DNA from: Xanthoparmelia taractica
Taxonomy: Eukaryota > Ascomycota > Lecanoromycetes > Lecanorales > Parmeliaceae
Assembly (NCBI GenBank): GCA_033085395.1
Contig: MU853190.1
Span: 147,769 to 211,768 of the forward strand
Direction: 5' to 3'
DNA: 64,000 nucleotides
Positions 21,621-34,777 of the stretch are shown in pieces. Made by a program: the position numbers and the translations under genes. The notes below the pieces were generated by a model. It was not told the origin of the DNA and did not search any database. It was given only the letters and a program-made list of their open reading frames with translations. The stretch's first letter is position 1, and each line of letters opens with the position of its first letter.

Positions 21621-24103
21621 CTATGGATCCAGTACATCTTGCGAAGAAAGCTCCGTTGCGATATTTTTTGGAGGTAGGCATCACGGTGCTACAACGGGGT
21701 TTCACATTTTGTCGATGCGCCGGGTAGGTTGTATGTAGAATTCTGCTCTCTAGGCGAGTTTCAGTGCGAGGTACGCATGTAGCGAGCGTCGTTGCTGATG
21801 TACTTATTAGACGCTTGCATCATCTGCTGCGCGTTGTACATTTTCTAGAGAGTGTGTAGAACGAGGAGTAAAGTTGGAGTCGGACAAGACTAGATGCATT
21901 GCTCGGTCTTAACTCGGCCTAGAGCCTTCAACCCCTTGAACCGAGTACAACGAAGCTCTTGCTTTTCTATGACAAACATAGCTATCCAGATACCTCTGAG
22001 AGACCGAAATTTCAGGTTTCGCCGAGTAGATCGGTCGCTGGCATGAAAGAGGTTTGGATCTTGATGCTGCCCTGGTTTACGCCCTTGACCCAATCAAACT
22101 CCGCGGTGATAGTAGTGGGTTTCTCAAACGAGGTGGGGTACGGAGATGTGAGGGAAATGCGCGCGCGTCTTGAGTTAATGAGTCCGTCTTTCTACTGTTG
22201 TACATCTATCTATATCGGCGCTTCTGCAGGATCGTTGAAGGGGATGAAAATTCTTATGCTGAATCTCGCAGGAGCCCTATCTTGTATACAGTACTCATCT
22301 CGGAGGCTGGGCAATGCATTTAAGTGATGGAGGGATGGAGTTCTCATGGGCACGCGGTTTTGTCCTTGGTACGTCGGACTAGGCATGATTTTAATTGACG
22401 CTATCTAAGAGATATATACAGCAGGAAATTCGCTCTGAATTGGATGTGTGGTTACTGTAGTTGCATTTGACGCGGCGTTTTCGCCATCAGGCAACTCAAA
22501 TGCGGGGGCACCCAACGGAACCGTTTCTTCCCCTTCCGACATGTTAACAGCACGGGATCCGATGTGAGGAAACTCGGGACCGAACGATCTCATATAGATT
22601 AGTACGTTGTTGAAGATGCGTGGAGGTTTAGTGACGAAGTGAGGCTTCACACTTCGAAGGTAAGTGTTCGCACTTGAGCCACCAAGTCAGCGACCCGCCC
22701 TGGACTAAGAACACTTAAGAATACTTACAGCTTAGATACACCGCCTTCACTGATCAAAGGCTGCAGGGTCAATAAAGTTCAGATACTTCGCATCAGTGGG
22801 GCTGAGGGTTAGTGGGTCTCATGATCCAGGCGAGATTGCATGCTATTTGCAGGTATGCGATTGATCTATTTGGAGGTATGCGATATGCGCAATAGGGGGA
22901 GATGAGGTAGTCAACAGGAGCACTATTTGTATGGGCCTCTCACCAGCAGATGGCTCCTCATTCGAATTTCTTCTCGCTCAGAGCCATAGCAGTTTTTGCC
23001 CGCCCTCCCGCTCCTGTTTTCTACCTAGGTAGCTCCATAGCCACTCCAGGGCTATGCCGCATAGGTGTAGGGAGTGTTCTAGCGCTGGGGTAGCCTATTT
23101 AGGCCTGCAAACGCCCTATCTAGGCTGCTGCTGCTGGCCCCGGCGTTGGATAGGCCCAATCATCATTCTACATGTCTACTTGGTCCATTGTGACGCCATT
23201 GCGACCCCCATGAGAACGCTAATTGAGGTTAATAGTTTGTTCTAGGCCGCGTACGTCCCTCATCGCTGTCGTCAATCACAAAATCTTCGAATGATGCGTG
23301 AAGGCGAAGCGCTCTCAAGCCATGAGTCAAATTATGCTCATTTGCGTGTCATCGCGATGATATCCATGGAAATTGTCTCCTTGATGTTGGATCCACGGCT
23401 CCGCAAGCGTACTAAGTGTGTGGATGAGGTGACAGGACCAGTCCAGGTTTGCTGGACAAAGGAGCTAGTTTCTTAGAAGTCGGAAAACCGGTAGCAGTAG
23501 AGCATGGGTAGCTTAGTACCGCCCACGGGCCTGTTTTACGGAGATAGGCACGGATCATCAAGGAAGGTTGGATCGAAAGAGGTCGTGTATCTCTCTGTCT
23601 TCACCCATTTCGCGTTGACCCCTGGTTGGGATTCAGACCTATCCCAAGTGCCTATTAATCCTCGGCCAGGATCATCGGGTGTTTTGCCAGTGATGCTGTT
23701 ACGAATAGTGTCTTGTGGGTGAGGTCCGGAATCCGAGGATCATCTCTTTGGTCATACAAGGCTCCGAAAGAGCACGAGGTCAAGTCTGAAAATCATTCTA
23801 CGATTAAGGAGAAGAAAGGCCCTTTGCTTTGTCTTGCAGCGTGCTGACTTGTGAAAGATGTGTCTGTGGGATGTGAGTGCGAGACTACAGATTTCTTCGT
23901 TCTTTAAGTGTGGGTTTTCGGCCGGCGAATCTTATCTCCGTGAGACATTCACTCCCAGCTATGACTGGGGATCCAGTACTTTAAGCTAGGACCTTTCGAC
24001 CCATGCTGACCAAATCAATCGACTTCCCCTTCCAGTCCCGCAAGAGGACCGAGCTCCCATTGTTCAAACTCAACAAATCTTTTAGGAGTTGCTGTAAAGG
24101 TAT
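21621..24103. other. Intergenic, no gene seen
   Basis: No supported gene, RNA gene or repeat. ORFs at 21959-22327 and 22405-22650 lack any family trait. Confidence 0.5.
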
Positions 24104-24111
24104 TGATGATT

Positions 24112-24582
24112 CAGTGCTGGCGATAGTTGAAATAGTTGGTTTTGGGGGCCAAACTGCACCAACTACTGGGTTTCGAATCTAGAACTGCACCAACTGTCTT
24201 ATATACACGAATCAACTATCAACTATCAGTTGAACTAACAGTGGAGCAGTTTTGATTATTAATAAAGATGATAGGATAGAAAATGATCTTGACACGTTAC
24301 TATAGGACTAAGCAGATAGGGCTGAGTAAATAGGGCTGAGCGATAGAGCTGAGACTAGGACTAAGGTATCTAGAGTATCTTAACGTATATCAATTTAAGC
24401 CTAAAACAGTCAAGTTATTATCTATCTAGAAAATCGTCAAAACTATCAGTGAACCAGTTGATTTTCAGATCAAAACCACATCAACTGTCAACTGTCAGAC
24501 CTTAAACTGCACCATCAACTGCTAGAACCAACTGGTTCAACTGTTGGTGGAGCAGTTAGTTGGTGCACCATCGCCAGCACTG
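24112..24582. mobile_element. hAT-type MITE, 471 bp, 8-bp TSD
   Basis: Terminal inverted repeats CAGTGCTGGCGAT...ATCGCCAGCACTG and a perfect 8-bp target duplication TGATGATT at 24104-24111 and 24583-24590. CAGTG-type ends with 8-bp duplications are diagnostic of hAT transposons. There is no coding capacity, so it is a non-autonomous MITE. Subterminal AACTGCACCAACT-like and CAACTGTT-like words repeat in both orientations, as expected for transposase-binding subterminal repeats. A short GGGCTGAG repeat (three degenerate copies) is near 24319-24355. Confidence 0.92.
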
Positions 24583-24590
24583 TGATGATT

Positions 24591-25862
24591 TTGGTCAAGT
24601 TGCTTAAATGTTGAGGAGTATGGACCTGTTGCTTGAATGATTGCGTTGATGTCGATATGAACAGGAAAACACAAGTAAATAGCGGGCTCTTTATATTCCC
24701 ATTTGGTCCCTAAGGGGTGGGCGGTGCTAAATGACCGTCCCACACTATTTCCAGGAGATTGGCCCTCAAGGCTCACGAAAGTGCTACGCTGGAGAGGTTA
24801 GTCCAGAGATCACGACGATGGTAAGCCTTATGCCCTGACTTGGAATTACGGTAGAGTGTAAGGGGGTTCTTAAAAATCTCCGAAGAAGAAGGATTCTGAG
24901 GCTATATAAATGAATGCCAAACGCTTCCTGGCTGAGCCTTGCTGCTCGCCCTTCCCTGAATGACCTGGCCTAGGACCTCAATGAGTTGTCCGAGGTATCA
25001 TCAAGGTCCCGTTGTGCTCAACCGAGTCTTGAAGCATTGATTATATGGCACTTTCTTCCCAGTATCGAAGCCGATGTCGGGGTATGTTCCTGTTGAGAAG
25101 GATATTGTAAGCTAGAGGATGTCTTCAAAAAGGGTTCTGGCAGTAAGCTCAGAAGGCTTGATGTATGAGCGCCCCGCCTAACAACCCGTAAAGGATTTGA
25201 TTGCCTGAAGGGTGGAAACACGCTTGAGGAAGAAGGCGCAGGACAAAGAGTTCAGAACAAGAGTGAGATTGTTGACAGGAGACTCTAAAAGAAAGTGTCA
25301 GTCTTGTAGCTTCTGAAGCTTGGACGGCTGTGGTAGAGAACGCTTACAGTGCATGCGAAGACTGGCTACCCAAGGTTCCTGTGGATCACGCAGCTGCTAT
25401 CATTACGGCTGCACTCGGTTTTCCAAATTCCCTGTCGAGCTGTTCTCTCTTTGTTTCGTTCGGTCGCCACGAATTCGGGTCTAGCAATTGCCCGCCATTG
25501 CTTTCGCCCCAGATACTCGGCAGATTCAGGCATGCTGGGATGATTGCCCTTGCCTAAGTAGTCAGTATCCCACTCAGGATAAAGAAGTGGGGGTAATGGG
25601 CAGTCCATACTGATGCCAGTCAGCTTCTTGGTTATGTGAGCACGAGGATGCTAGTCGTTGATGTGGTCCCAGAAGTCCTTGTTTGAAAAAGTAGCAAGTG
25701 GAGATCAACAATGGAGGCCTGAAAAGAAGGTGGTATATATTTGTATGCGTTTTAAACCCCTGAATGCTTGAAATCCAGCTGACTTGCGCAGGCGAGTGGA
25801 CAGAGGGTAGAATTTCGCCTTCAGTCAGATACAATTACAGTTCAATATACTGCCGTAATCCC
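24591..25862. other. Intergenic, no gene seen
   Basis: No supported gene or repeat; the 3' flank of the minus-strand zincin-like gene. Confidence 0.5.
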
Positions 25863-27248
25863 TCATACTCTGGGCTCTGAGGCCTGCTCACGGGCATACC
25901 GTTCGTCTTCTGTTTCATTGGCACGGGAAGCTGACGGATCTGGCAATGGCCGGCCATCCCTCTCTCTATCCACGCGGCCCGTACCCCACTCACCAGGCCA
26001 GTTGATCTGGCTAGAGTCGATGGACAGAGCCTCTGTATCAGGATTTACGTACTCAATGCCGATCGTCCTCTTAACGTAGAGAACGCTGGCGTCGCCGGGC
26101 ACAACATTGTCCCAAAAGCCCTGGCGGTGGACATTGCGGACATAGTGGAGGGACAAGATGTACTTCCTATCCGTAGCCTTCTCTTTTCCGCGTGTCGGAT
26201 AGTTGTCGTGCGCGGTGAAGAACGTGGGCCATTTGCTGACGAAGAGGGGATCATTCACGATCCCGGACCAGTGTATCTTTCCGCCAAAGACCTGATTTTC
26301 CCAGCTGTTGCCTATCTCCGCCATTCTTTCGTCCCTGTAGAATGGCTCGTCGGTTTCAATGGGTCCCCAGCGGTACAGTCGGCCCTCACTTTCTGCCTCC
26401 TGAAAGTCATTCAACTCGGCTTGCGCAATTCTAAGCATCTCCGAATCGACTGCGAATGCAAGTGCATGCTAGAAACGTCACAGTCAGCATTTTGAGCTCA
26501 ATTACCGGGTGCAACAGCCTTTGGTAGTGTTCTTGAAAGCTTAGACCATGCCATTGGCGAGCTTCGAAAAATCATGCCTTGTACTTACAGCAGTCTCGTG
26601 GCACAGCGTTATCGCAATCTTCAATTGGAGAGTCATCTTTTGTGGTGTGTTATCTCCTTGAGCATCAAGGCCCCCGAGCTTTTCCAGGTTTAGGGTGACC
26701 CGGCTTGCCATACCGGCTGTGCTTGAAGCATCGTTTATCTTCACACCATCCTGGAAACCCAGTATCCAAGGACCCGTGACCGCGAATGCATTTTTAATGT
26801 CAGGGTTGGCTTTAGAGTCCCCAAATAGGAAGGTGATGGAGCGTGAGAGACGACTGAGAGCTTCTCGCGTCATTTGACGCCCCAGCTCTCTCGTTGGTGG
26901 CTCGATCCACCCAAACTCCTTGCATGGGCGTCCTTGGTTGCTGCGCTCCCCCCTTGAGGTTATTCGAGGGCTGTAGGCCACTTGGTAGAGGAAATCTAAG
27001 CTACTCGGTGTACCGAGAATCCTGGTGGCCAGCTGCAAGACTGGACCCATCACTTTGTACAATTCATTGTACTCAGCCTCTGACTTGTACTGAGGCCAGA
27101 TGTGCTCATGACCCAATGGCCTCGATTTGTTGGTGCGCTGGAAGAGAGGGTGAATGCTGCCTGTCAGTTCTTGGTCGGCCAGGTACCCGAGCTTCACCCA
27201 GTCTTCGTCGAAGAGCGACGAGTAATCTTTCCTGGTTTCGGAGTTCAT
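25863..27248 (-). CDS. HExxH zincin-like protein
   Basis: Exons 26589-27248 and 25863-26468, intron 26469-26588 (120 nt, GTAAGT, GCTGAC branch site, TAG), 421 aa. The start at 27248 (MNSETRKDY) is chosen over an in-frame ATG at 27290, whose extension is low quality. The intron interrupts the motif: exon 1 ends CHETA and exon 2 starts HALAFA, giving HETAH at 217-221. About 50 residues on, RMAEIGNSWENQVFGG (E271 or E277) supplies a likely third ligand, the HExxH...E arrangement of gluzincin-like metallopeptidases. It resembles uncharacterised fungal proteins with an ExG...E..(I/V)FGG block after HExxH. No signal peptide, so intracellular. The C-terminus is charged and probably disordered. Catalysis is inferred from motif only. 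Confidence 0.75.
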
Positions 27249-28300
27249 TGTAAATGAAGGTGATGGCGAGAAATAATATAAATTATTCAAAAGAGTAGGA
27301 AAGATTAGACTTAGACAGGAATACTGTCTGCTTCGATGAGCAAGGCAAGGTGGTCGAGAGCGTCTTGTTGTGTGCGTGAGGATGATTTGTGTCTTTAGGA
27401 AAGGACAAAGATGTGTGAGACATCTCGCTTAGCCCGGTGGAGTTATCCAATGGGAATCATACCGTTTTAACACATCTAGACACCCTATAGGGTGCTCCCA
27501 CCCGAGATCTACCTCTAAGTATCTCCTGGGCTGGATTGCTGAACAGCAGTGGCTCAAAGAACGAAGTAACGTGCCTGCGTTTTGAGCATGCACAGAGATG
27601 AAATGGACGTTACTCTGAACATTGTCGAAACCTTAAGGATGAAGCCATGTACTTGCCTCACACCAAGGCTTTGTAAACACCAATGGGACCACCCATCGAA
27701 GACCTAATGCCTCCTCTAACCTGCCGAGACTGCCAGCTTTTGATACCCTGTCCAACGATCGGCTGTTACACTACTGTGATCCTAGTGTGTTCCTATCTGC
27801 AACACCTATCCCATACTCCGGATAGTATGCATGTTGATAGGCAACATTGTTTAGGTGCTCTTTCCTTGCCCTCAGCAGGACGAGATTCCGACCGGTGCAG
27901 ACCAGAAGCGACAGGGCAACGGTCATGTTTGTGGGTTGTGGTCGAACGCTGCTACTTAAACCAAGTAGTAAGTAGCCTCAGCTTCATTTGGTAGAAAAGA
28001 AGCCTCCATCATACGCTCCTTTGATGAGGTGCTGAAAGACAAGTAGCATATCTGTCATTTTGGCCACTCTTTGGCTGCTAGTTGCTAGTAGCAAGTACCT
28101 TTTTTTATATAAGAGCTAGATATGCTAATACAAATGTTAGCCAGGACCCTCGAATCATCAGCGAGAAGCACATACGGAAGGTTCGAAAACTGCTCTCTCC
28201 TGCAGGTCATTTTGATACATGGAACCGTGGCCATGAAAAGAAAAAGCAGTTGCCTCTTTCTACTGTACTTTGATCAATTCGAATCCTACTCTGCCAGCGT
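27249..28300. other. Intergenic, promoter of zincin-like gene at left end
   Basis: The upstream region of the zincin-like gene occupies the left part. The rest has no supported ORF or repeat. Confidence 0.5.
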
Positions 28301-30790
28301 TGACAGAAAACAGAGCGAGGAGTTCCTTACCGTGCTGGGTTCAGAACTTGTCTTCTATCCAGAACAAAAGGGTCGAGAACGCCTGACCGTCTCCGGGACC
28401 ACCAGTGCCCCCACCAGCACCACTGCCATCCTCCTCATCATCATCATCACCAAGCCCACCAGACCTAATAGCATCAATGCTCGCCATGGCAGGAGGCTGG
28501 AGGGGCGACAAAGGTTCGCCGCGACAGGCGCGCAACTCTCTACACTCGAGGTCGAGGCGAACACGATCAAAGAAGCAACCACCTCGCGCAGCTCCTCCGG
28601 ATCGTGGAATCTGTTGCAGGCAAGGTGATGCCCTAGCGAGTCGGGCCCGTGGCACGGACACAGGAGGCAAGAGCAGCGGCAGAGAGAGCGCGAGTTGCAG
28701 ACTTAGAGGCAGGCTCCTTGAAGGCACGACCTTGATGCGAGATCCATTGGCATATGTTGCGCACTCAACAAGGTAACTTAAAAAGAGTGCACTCGGTGGC
28801 AGACATTGGCGGGCAATTCGCACATGCTCCACTAAAGAAATCGGTCTCAAAAGCTTTCCCAGCCTCCGGAATCAAAACGCAATCTGGATAGCGGCAATTA
28901 CTATGACGATTGTGCAAACTCAGTGGCTTCGGCCCGCCTGCCCGCAAACCTGGATATCGTCCAGCAAAACTGGACTCCCTTTGCAACTCATTCTTTGTCA
29001 CTCGCTTTCCACAGCACGACATCCTCCCTTGGCTGTTTTTGTTCGTGATACTGTTCTGGTTGGCGCTACAGAGGCAGGAATGACTGTTGTGTCCACGATT
29101 TTCGAGGATTGTTGTTGAATCGAAAACTTCGCAAAAACATGATCAATCGATGAGGATTTCGAAGAACATAACGAACGCCTCACTGTTTGCTCGGACATCT
29201 TCACGTAATGGTGGAAAGTTACAGGCTGGCGGAAGAGTGGGTCCCGAAGCGTGATTCGAAGAAGACAGAGCGTTCTGGTAGGCTTCGTGTGCTACGCGTC
29301 ATAGCGATGTGAGGCGTTGACTTCTTGGGAACGAGTGATTGATTGCCATATTCGGTTGCTGACACGGTCCGGTCAAAAAGCTGATCAAAGCTTCGCCGTT
29401 GCAAGTCGAGACCCTATTGTGTTCCTTTTCTCCGAAGTAAAGTCATATATGTATTACCATTACTTAGGTAAATCAGACTTCCATGACTTACTTCTACTGC
29501 CATAAACAAGCAAGTTACATTTGCTTACGTCGAGGAGCATTTTGCTATCCAACTTCAAGTACTTTCCCAGCTACCGCTCCCAGCAGCGTTGTCAGAAAAT
29601 GTATCTGAATGAGTTTTGTGGCCACTCTCTTCGTCAGCAGAAACTCAAAGACAATGATTTTGGCATTGGCTTTGAGTAGTTGATGAGACATCGTCGTTTC
29701 AGCTATCCATAATTTCGGTCAATGATTCTTTGGTGACCGCCTGGATAGGGAGCTGGTCACTTTCAGTGACTTCCAACTCTGCAGCCATCAGTCCCTGAGT
29801 GCTGATGAACATATATCCTCAAGGAGACGATGTCTTCTTGACCCGCCGGTCCTGACGACCAATCTTTGTCAACTCATCTTCGAAGAACCTCTCCGTCATG
29901 GGAATACCGATCAGACTTCCCGGCGGTGTCCTGTCACTGCTCACTTGGGCCCGCCTGCTGCGTGATCAGACCCAATCAATGCTTCTGGTCTTCCGGCATG
30001 GAACAATCAATTCTATGAATATGAGAGCAAGATACTAAGCTCCAGGATAAATATTACGAAATTCGACAGTCCAATTGGGGAAAAAGCAAAGAGGTGGAAG
30101 TCTGCAAGTCGAGGACACGGGTCAACTAAAAGTGGACCGAGGTTAGCAAACAGAGGATAAAGTTATTATGCAGCATATCAGAAAGTAAGGACATAATGGC
30201 AGAAAAAGAGCAAGTAAGCTCGAAGCGAGCTTTCCTCCATTTCACAGGACCATGTGGCTGTCTACACGTACCAAGCTTCGAGCACAGCCTCCTCTTATTT
30301 CGTCGAAGTGGCGTTGCTCTTTGATTAGACCTTGAAGCCCTTTGCTTTAGTATTAAAAATCGCGAACGGATCTCTTTCTGTCATGTTCATGACATTGCAC
30401 GAACATCGAACGAGGTGGCCTGCCTAGGCTTCAGCTGACGGAAATAGAAAAGCTCGCTGCAAAGAACCTCTGGATTAGTGGTTGCCACTTTCATCTCTCT
30501 CAACACAAAAATTGAGTGTTTGTCCTCTATAAGGCGAGGGTACGGCGAGAATGAATGTTGCCTCGTCAAGACATTATCCTATGGCTTGTTGAAAACAGTA
30601 ACGCCTGACTTTTAATCGACCTGAAGCACAGTTGCCAGCATATCTGGCTTTTATAGTGGGCCCCTTACGAGCGATGACAGGCATTTCAGCAGTCAGGTCA
30701 CTTCGAGCTGCCTGAGCTTTCTGTTCAAAGCTCTCGATGGCAGCGACTGACATGGTCGACAAACATCAAAAGAAACTCGATAGACAGGCG
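28301..30790. other. Decayed sequence with coding-like fragments
   Basis: Around 28400-28780 overlapping ORFs on both strands are driven by GC-rich, CAC/ATC repeat composition and are not supported. On the minus strand 29560-29950 an open stretch of good composition (with GIPMTERFFEDELTKIG and FISTQGLMAAELE) is broken by stops and has no start; it may be a relic of the elements lying to its right. Minus-strand 30387-30762 also keeps coding-like texture broken by stops. Confidence 0.35.
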
Positions 30791-31350
30791 CCTTATCTGT
30801 AAAGGTTGTGCCTGCGTTATCTTTGATGCCTCATCGATAATGATTCAATCGAATTTGACATTTTTGGACTCTTCATTTGCGAGTTGAGCGATCGTGCAGA
30901 CTGTGGCATCAGCGACATGGGCAATGAACATGTTAGCACAGCTCTCGATAAGATTACCGTACGAACTCCACTCGGCCTTCGCTGGAAGACTCCTGGCTAG
31001 CTTCTATTCTGCCACCTGCGTCTGTCGCGCTGTGAATACACGAGCGTCGTGATATCCAATTTCCATATACTCTTTGAAGTAGACAGCTGGTCAGGTTAAT
31101 TGAACTCACCACTATTAATGCATTGAATTTGGCAAGTCCATTTTTCTCTTGCCGGATATGTTCAATTTCTACTTGTGCTTTTTTGTAGATGCCAAAATGA
31201 TGGCGGCATCCGGTATCGTTCTGGGCAGATGTCACCTAGACACTAGTATTGGTCTTCTCAGATGGATCCTTTATGTTGTAGTGGCTTCGCGCAGAGTTCT
31301 CCACGCTGCTGCGAATATCCCAGGCAGCCCTAGTCATTCTCCAAGAAATT
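30790..31350 (-). pseudogene. SF1 helicase-like relic
   Basis: Minus-strand reading contains an amphipathic stretch, then CANMFIAHVADATVCTIAQ and, after a stop, IIIDEASKITQAQ (about 30810-30845). A TVCT(x)A segment followed by a Walker-B-like (I/V)I(I/V)DEAS(K/Q) is typical of superfamily 1 (UPF1-like/AAA_11) helicases. There is a TGA directly before the Walker-B block and no intact ORF on either side; the P-loop and later helicase motifs were not found. Treated as a fragment of a dead gene. Confidence 0.45.
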
Positions 31351-31579
31351 CATGTAATTGAGACCCATTCCATTCCACGGACTATCGTGTCTTTTCATCG
31401 TCTCGACAAGTTGCCGCGGCCCCATGGGGTAGGAAATTTCCCGTGATCCAACCCTCAGGATTGAAGTCCAACTTTTGGATTTCCGAACGGGGGTCATCGA
31501 GGCGCATTGCCCAAAACTTCCAATAATCTGGGGGAATCCTCAAATCATCCACAATGCTTGAAAAACTCCTCTTTCTACC

Positions 31580-32160
31580 TTACTGTCCCATGTACATATA
31601 AGTGGAACACACATCAGCCAGTCTGTAAAGTAAGGCATGATGGGGGAATCGACTGGACCGTGATGATTCTGGCCTCCCTGCTCGCCCAGCACAAATTTGT
31701 GAATCATTGTCAGTGTCTATCGAAAATCGCTGTCGTCTACTCTTCTGGTTGCACCTAGTGCGCTCATTCTCAAGACTCTCAATCCTTTCTTCATCAATCC
31801 GGTTTGCGGCACGCATTTCTCTTCCCATAACTTCTCTTGGTCTGGATTTGTACTCATGCAAGTCTTCGCTTCCCATATAATCATAATTACTCTCGGCAAT
31901 GATTTTGGTTGAGTTCTACCCCTAGCCCCAATCATCGTCACCGGGTATCCTTGCCACTCCTTCAGTTGGTAGTAGCGGACCGAAAACCAAGTAGGTATAT
32001 CGCGCCCCTGTCAGTCCTTGACCCATCCTCACATATACCCTTTGCCCATTTGGGTGAGCAAGCCACCTTATTTCTGTTTTCCTCCATGGTGGTGATAACC
32101 CAGTATCCATTGGCAGCGTCTGAGCACAAGTATACTCGTTATGCTGGTTTGATTACAATC
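31580..32160 (-). pseudogene. Ty3/Gypsy reverse transcriptase relic
   Basis: Minus strand. DAANGYWVI (about 32115-32140) is the typical RT block of fungal Gypsy elements; the reading then shifts frame to LAHPNGQRVYVRMGQGLTGA and YLVFGPL, as in the Gypsy line with (Y)LRMGQGLTGAPHTY. Further down NYDYMGS aligns with the catalytic YxDD(H)xGS position. Frameshifts and stops show it is dead. No LTRs were found nearby. Changes here are not purely C-to-T/G-to-A, so decay is by general mutation as well. Confidence 0.6.
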
Positions 32161-32179
32161 GCTGGCACTTCCTCATGAT

Positions 32180-34770
32180 GGTGCATCGGATATGCTGAAT
32201 GAATGGTGTAGTTGTTGACTGGTTTGAAAATTGTGAACGACTCTTAGCAACAATGATCTCTTCTTTTTCGGTGGAACATCTCTCCTAGCACCGCAAGTAT
32301 TAATCTAGCAATCTAGACCTCTCTAGCAAATACAGACAGTCTTTCGTGATTGAGTACGATATCGTCAATGTGGTATCTCATTGGCTTAGCAGTCCCATGT
32401 AACTCGCGAGCCCATCCATTCAGGCGATGACTTATCCATCATCTTGGGCATTGGTGGTCCTAGCCATTTGAGTCTTCCAGTTTACGTCCCTTTTGGCTAT
32501 CCTTAGCATGATTCACCGAGTTGCCCTTGATTCGTGGAAATTCTTCGTTTTCTCCCAGCTGCGGCTGCTAAAGCGCTTGACAAGCGGATTCGATCACTAT
32601 CTCAGCGTTCCCAATGCTCACCTTGGTTGGGCTGTTGCTGCTACTGCCTTCGCCCTTAAGTAGTTCACCGTAGTGGTGACGATTTGTAGTTTGCCTGTCG
32701 TCCAGTCTTTCAGTTAAAGAAGATCTAAACAGTCGTCTCCCAGCCTCTGGGCGAGTCGAGATCAATTTCTTCAAGATTATATGCTTTAGCGCAAGACATT
32801 TTCGCATTGGTCACTGCGGGTAGAGAACAGTGACTGAATGAGCAAGGTCAACAATCATCTGTGCTTCCTCGGTATATTGTAGATGACATCCAGGCATCAA
32901 AGAAATGTTCCTCTAGTGCCAAAATGTCCGGCTGGACACTATTGGAATAAAGAATTTGGTCCGGCAGACATACGCGATTCCGAGTTTATTATGTAGTAGA
33001 CGTGCTGTGCAGGTCTGCTCGTAGAGAACCAGGGGATCCTAGTCTCCAGATGGTTTTCAAGATCATCGCATCCTCTTCCGCCAGGTTAACGAGCTCGAGC
33101 GTTATACTCAGCTTATTATGAGAATCCACAAGCAAATGACTAATGGACTTAGCGAACAAAGCAAGCAATTAGGGAAAAGTACGGGAAGGTGATCGTTATA
33201 CTTGTCCGCTCACAGATATTGTTTACGTGACTGCAGAGTCATTCAGCCCAGATCAGACCCGTACATTCGAACACGCTCTCTTTCTCTACCGGGGCGATAC
33301 CGAAACAGTCTTAAAATATCCTCGTCGGTTCTTCTCAATGTTTCTGGCATCCGGCCCACTTTCGATCACCTATCTCTTTCTCCTCAAGCTTCCCTTCCAG
33401 CGTGAACCGGGACACGTTCACCCTGCTTCGAAGGCCAAGACACGCGAACAGCGGTGAGTAGAGAGAAAGCGTCCCGCAGACGGTGGCCAGTCAAGATAAG
33501 AAAAGAGATTGAAAAACTTGTCCTGCAACAGAGGTCCAGCGAAAGCAAGTATCAAAAGCAAGTAGCTTCTCGATGTGGATGGCGGAAAGAAGTCTTCATT
33601 AAACCTCGCTCCAAAGTAACGCTCCCATCTTGTTGCATGCTGAATGGCCATTGAGGTTGTCATAACAGCGAAGACCACGTCGTGATTAGTGTGTGTGTGT
33701 TTGAATTCTCGTGACATCTTCGTACTTCTCCTGTGTTCTGCCTGCATTAGCATTTGCTTATCTCTACTCAATTTCCATGCCAAGGCATCTTTTTTTCGTC
33801 TTCGGTGAAGTGCAGCAATAGCCCTCACCATCACGATCCAATGGCATCCGCTTCTCGAACACGGAGAGTCTCGTACGAAATTCCTCCTGCAGCCGCTACG
33901 GACGAGCAACTGGTCTGCCGGACGGCTGTATATCATCAATCCCGATAGCAAGATCGAGATCGATCAAAAATCCTTCCTCTTCTCTCTCGTTTGACTTTGA
34001 GTTTCTTGCTTGAATGCAGCTTCGAGTTGATTTCGGAGACGAGCAGAAGATATTTGGACGGTGGCTTGGAAAAAAGCCGAGACGAGAATGAAAGAAAAAT
34101 TGCGATAATATCGCCGAGAATAAAGCTCCTAGCCAGCTTCGATCCGAGAGAATCAATTATATCATCCTTGGTGTATATATCCCAAATTAAAACAAATCGC
34201 TGGATCGACTCAATCTACTCATGGAACTTATCGGTTGCCGCCTTTAGTCAGAACTCTCATGCCGAAAGCGGACTTTGTGTCGATGTAGGATGTTGTTTAC
34301 GACTCGAGTCTTGAACGAACGGATCATGTCAATGTCAATGAGAGAAGTTTCGCCCCCTACGGAAGAGATCAGCATATTATTTGACTTCCAGTGAAAAGAT
34401 CGATTGGGTCTCCCGCGCAGAGTTCTCAGGGTGTGCGTCTGAGGCTGCTTCCTTAAGATCTGCCCGAAAATGCAGGCTGTCAGTCCAGTTCGATCCGTCT
34501 TTCCGCATTTCATGATTTTGCGTAAGTATACTGTATTCAAGACCCAACAGCAAAGTCGTGAGAGTTGAAGTGTCGAAACGAATCATGCCATATGCAGAGG
34601 GCATGTTCGGATATTGTGATGAGTGTTAATATTTGACTGCATAACGCATGCAAATCACGGAGTTTGGAAAATTGGAAATGTAATAAGAAGACGCACGCGG
34701 CTCGACGGTCCTCCTTTATTGATTTCTTCTGACGTGCACGGATGAAGGCGAATGAGAACTTGCTGGGACT
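32180..34770. other. Decayed sequence, no gene supported
   Basis: Many overlapping short ORFs on both strands but no family signature I can stand behind. By position the part near 33-34 kb could hold the protease or gag end of the Gypsy relic, but I could not identify it. Confidence 0.4.
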
Positions 34771-34777
34771 CCACCTC

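Noticed and set aside
28341..28850. 169-codon minus-strand ORF with a DDDDEEDG tract
   Set aside because: Overlaps equally long ORFs on the other strand; Arg/Ala/Pro/Gly-rich content follows base composition, and there is no domain.
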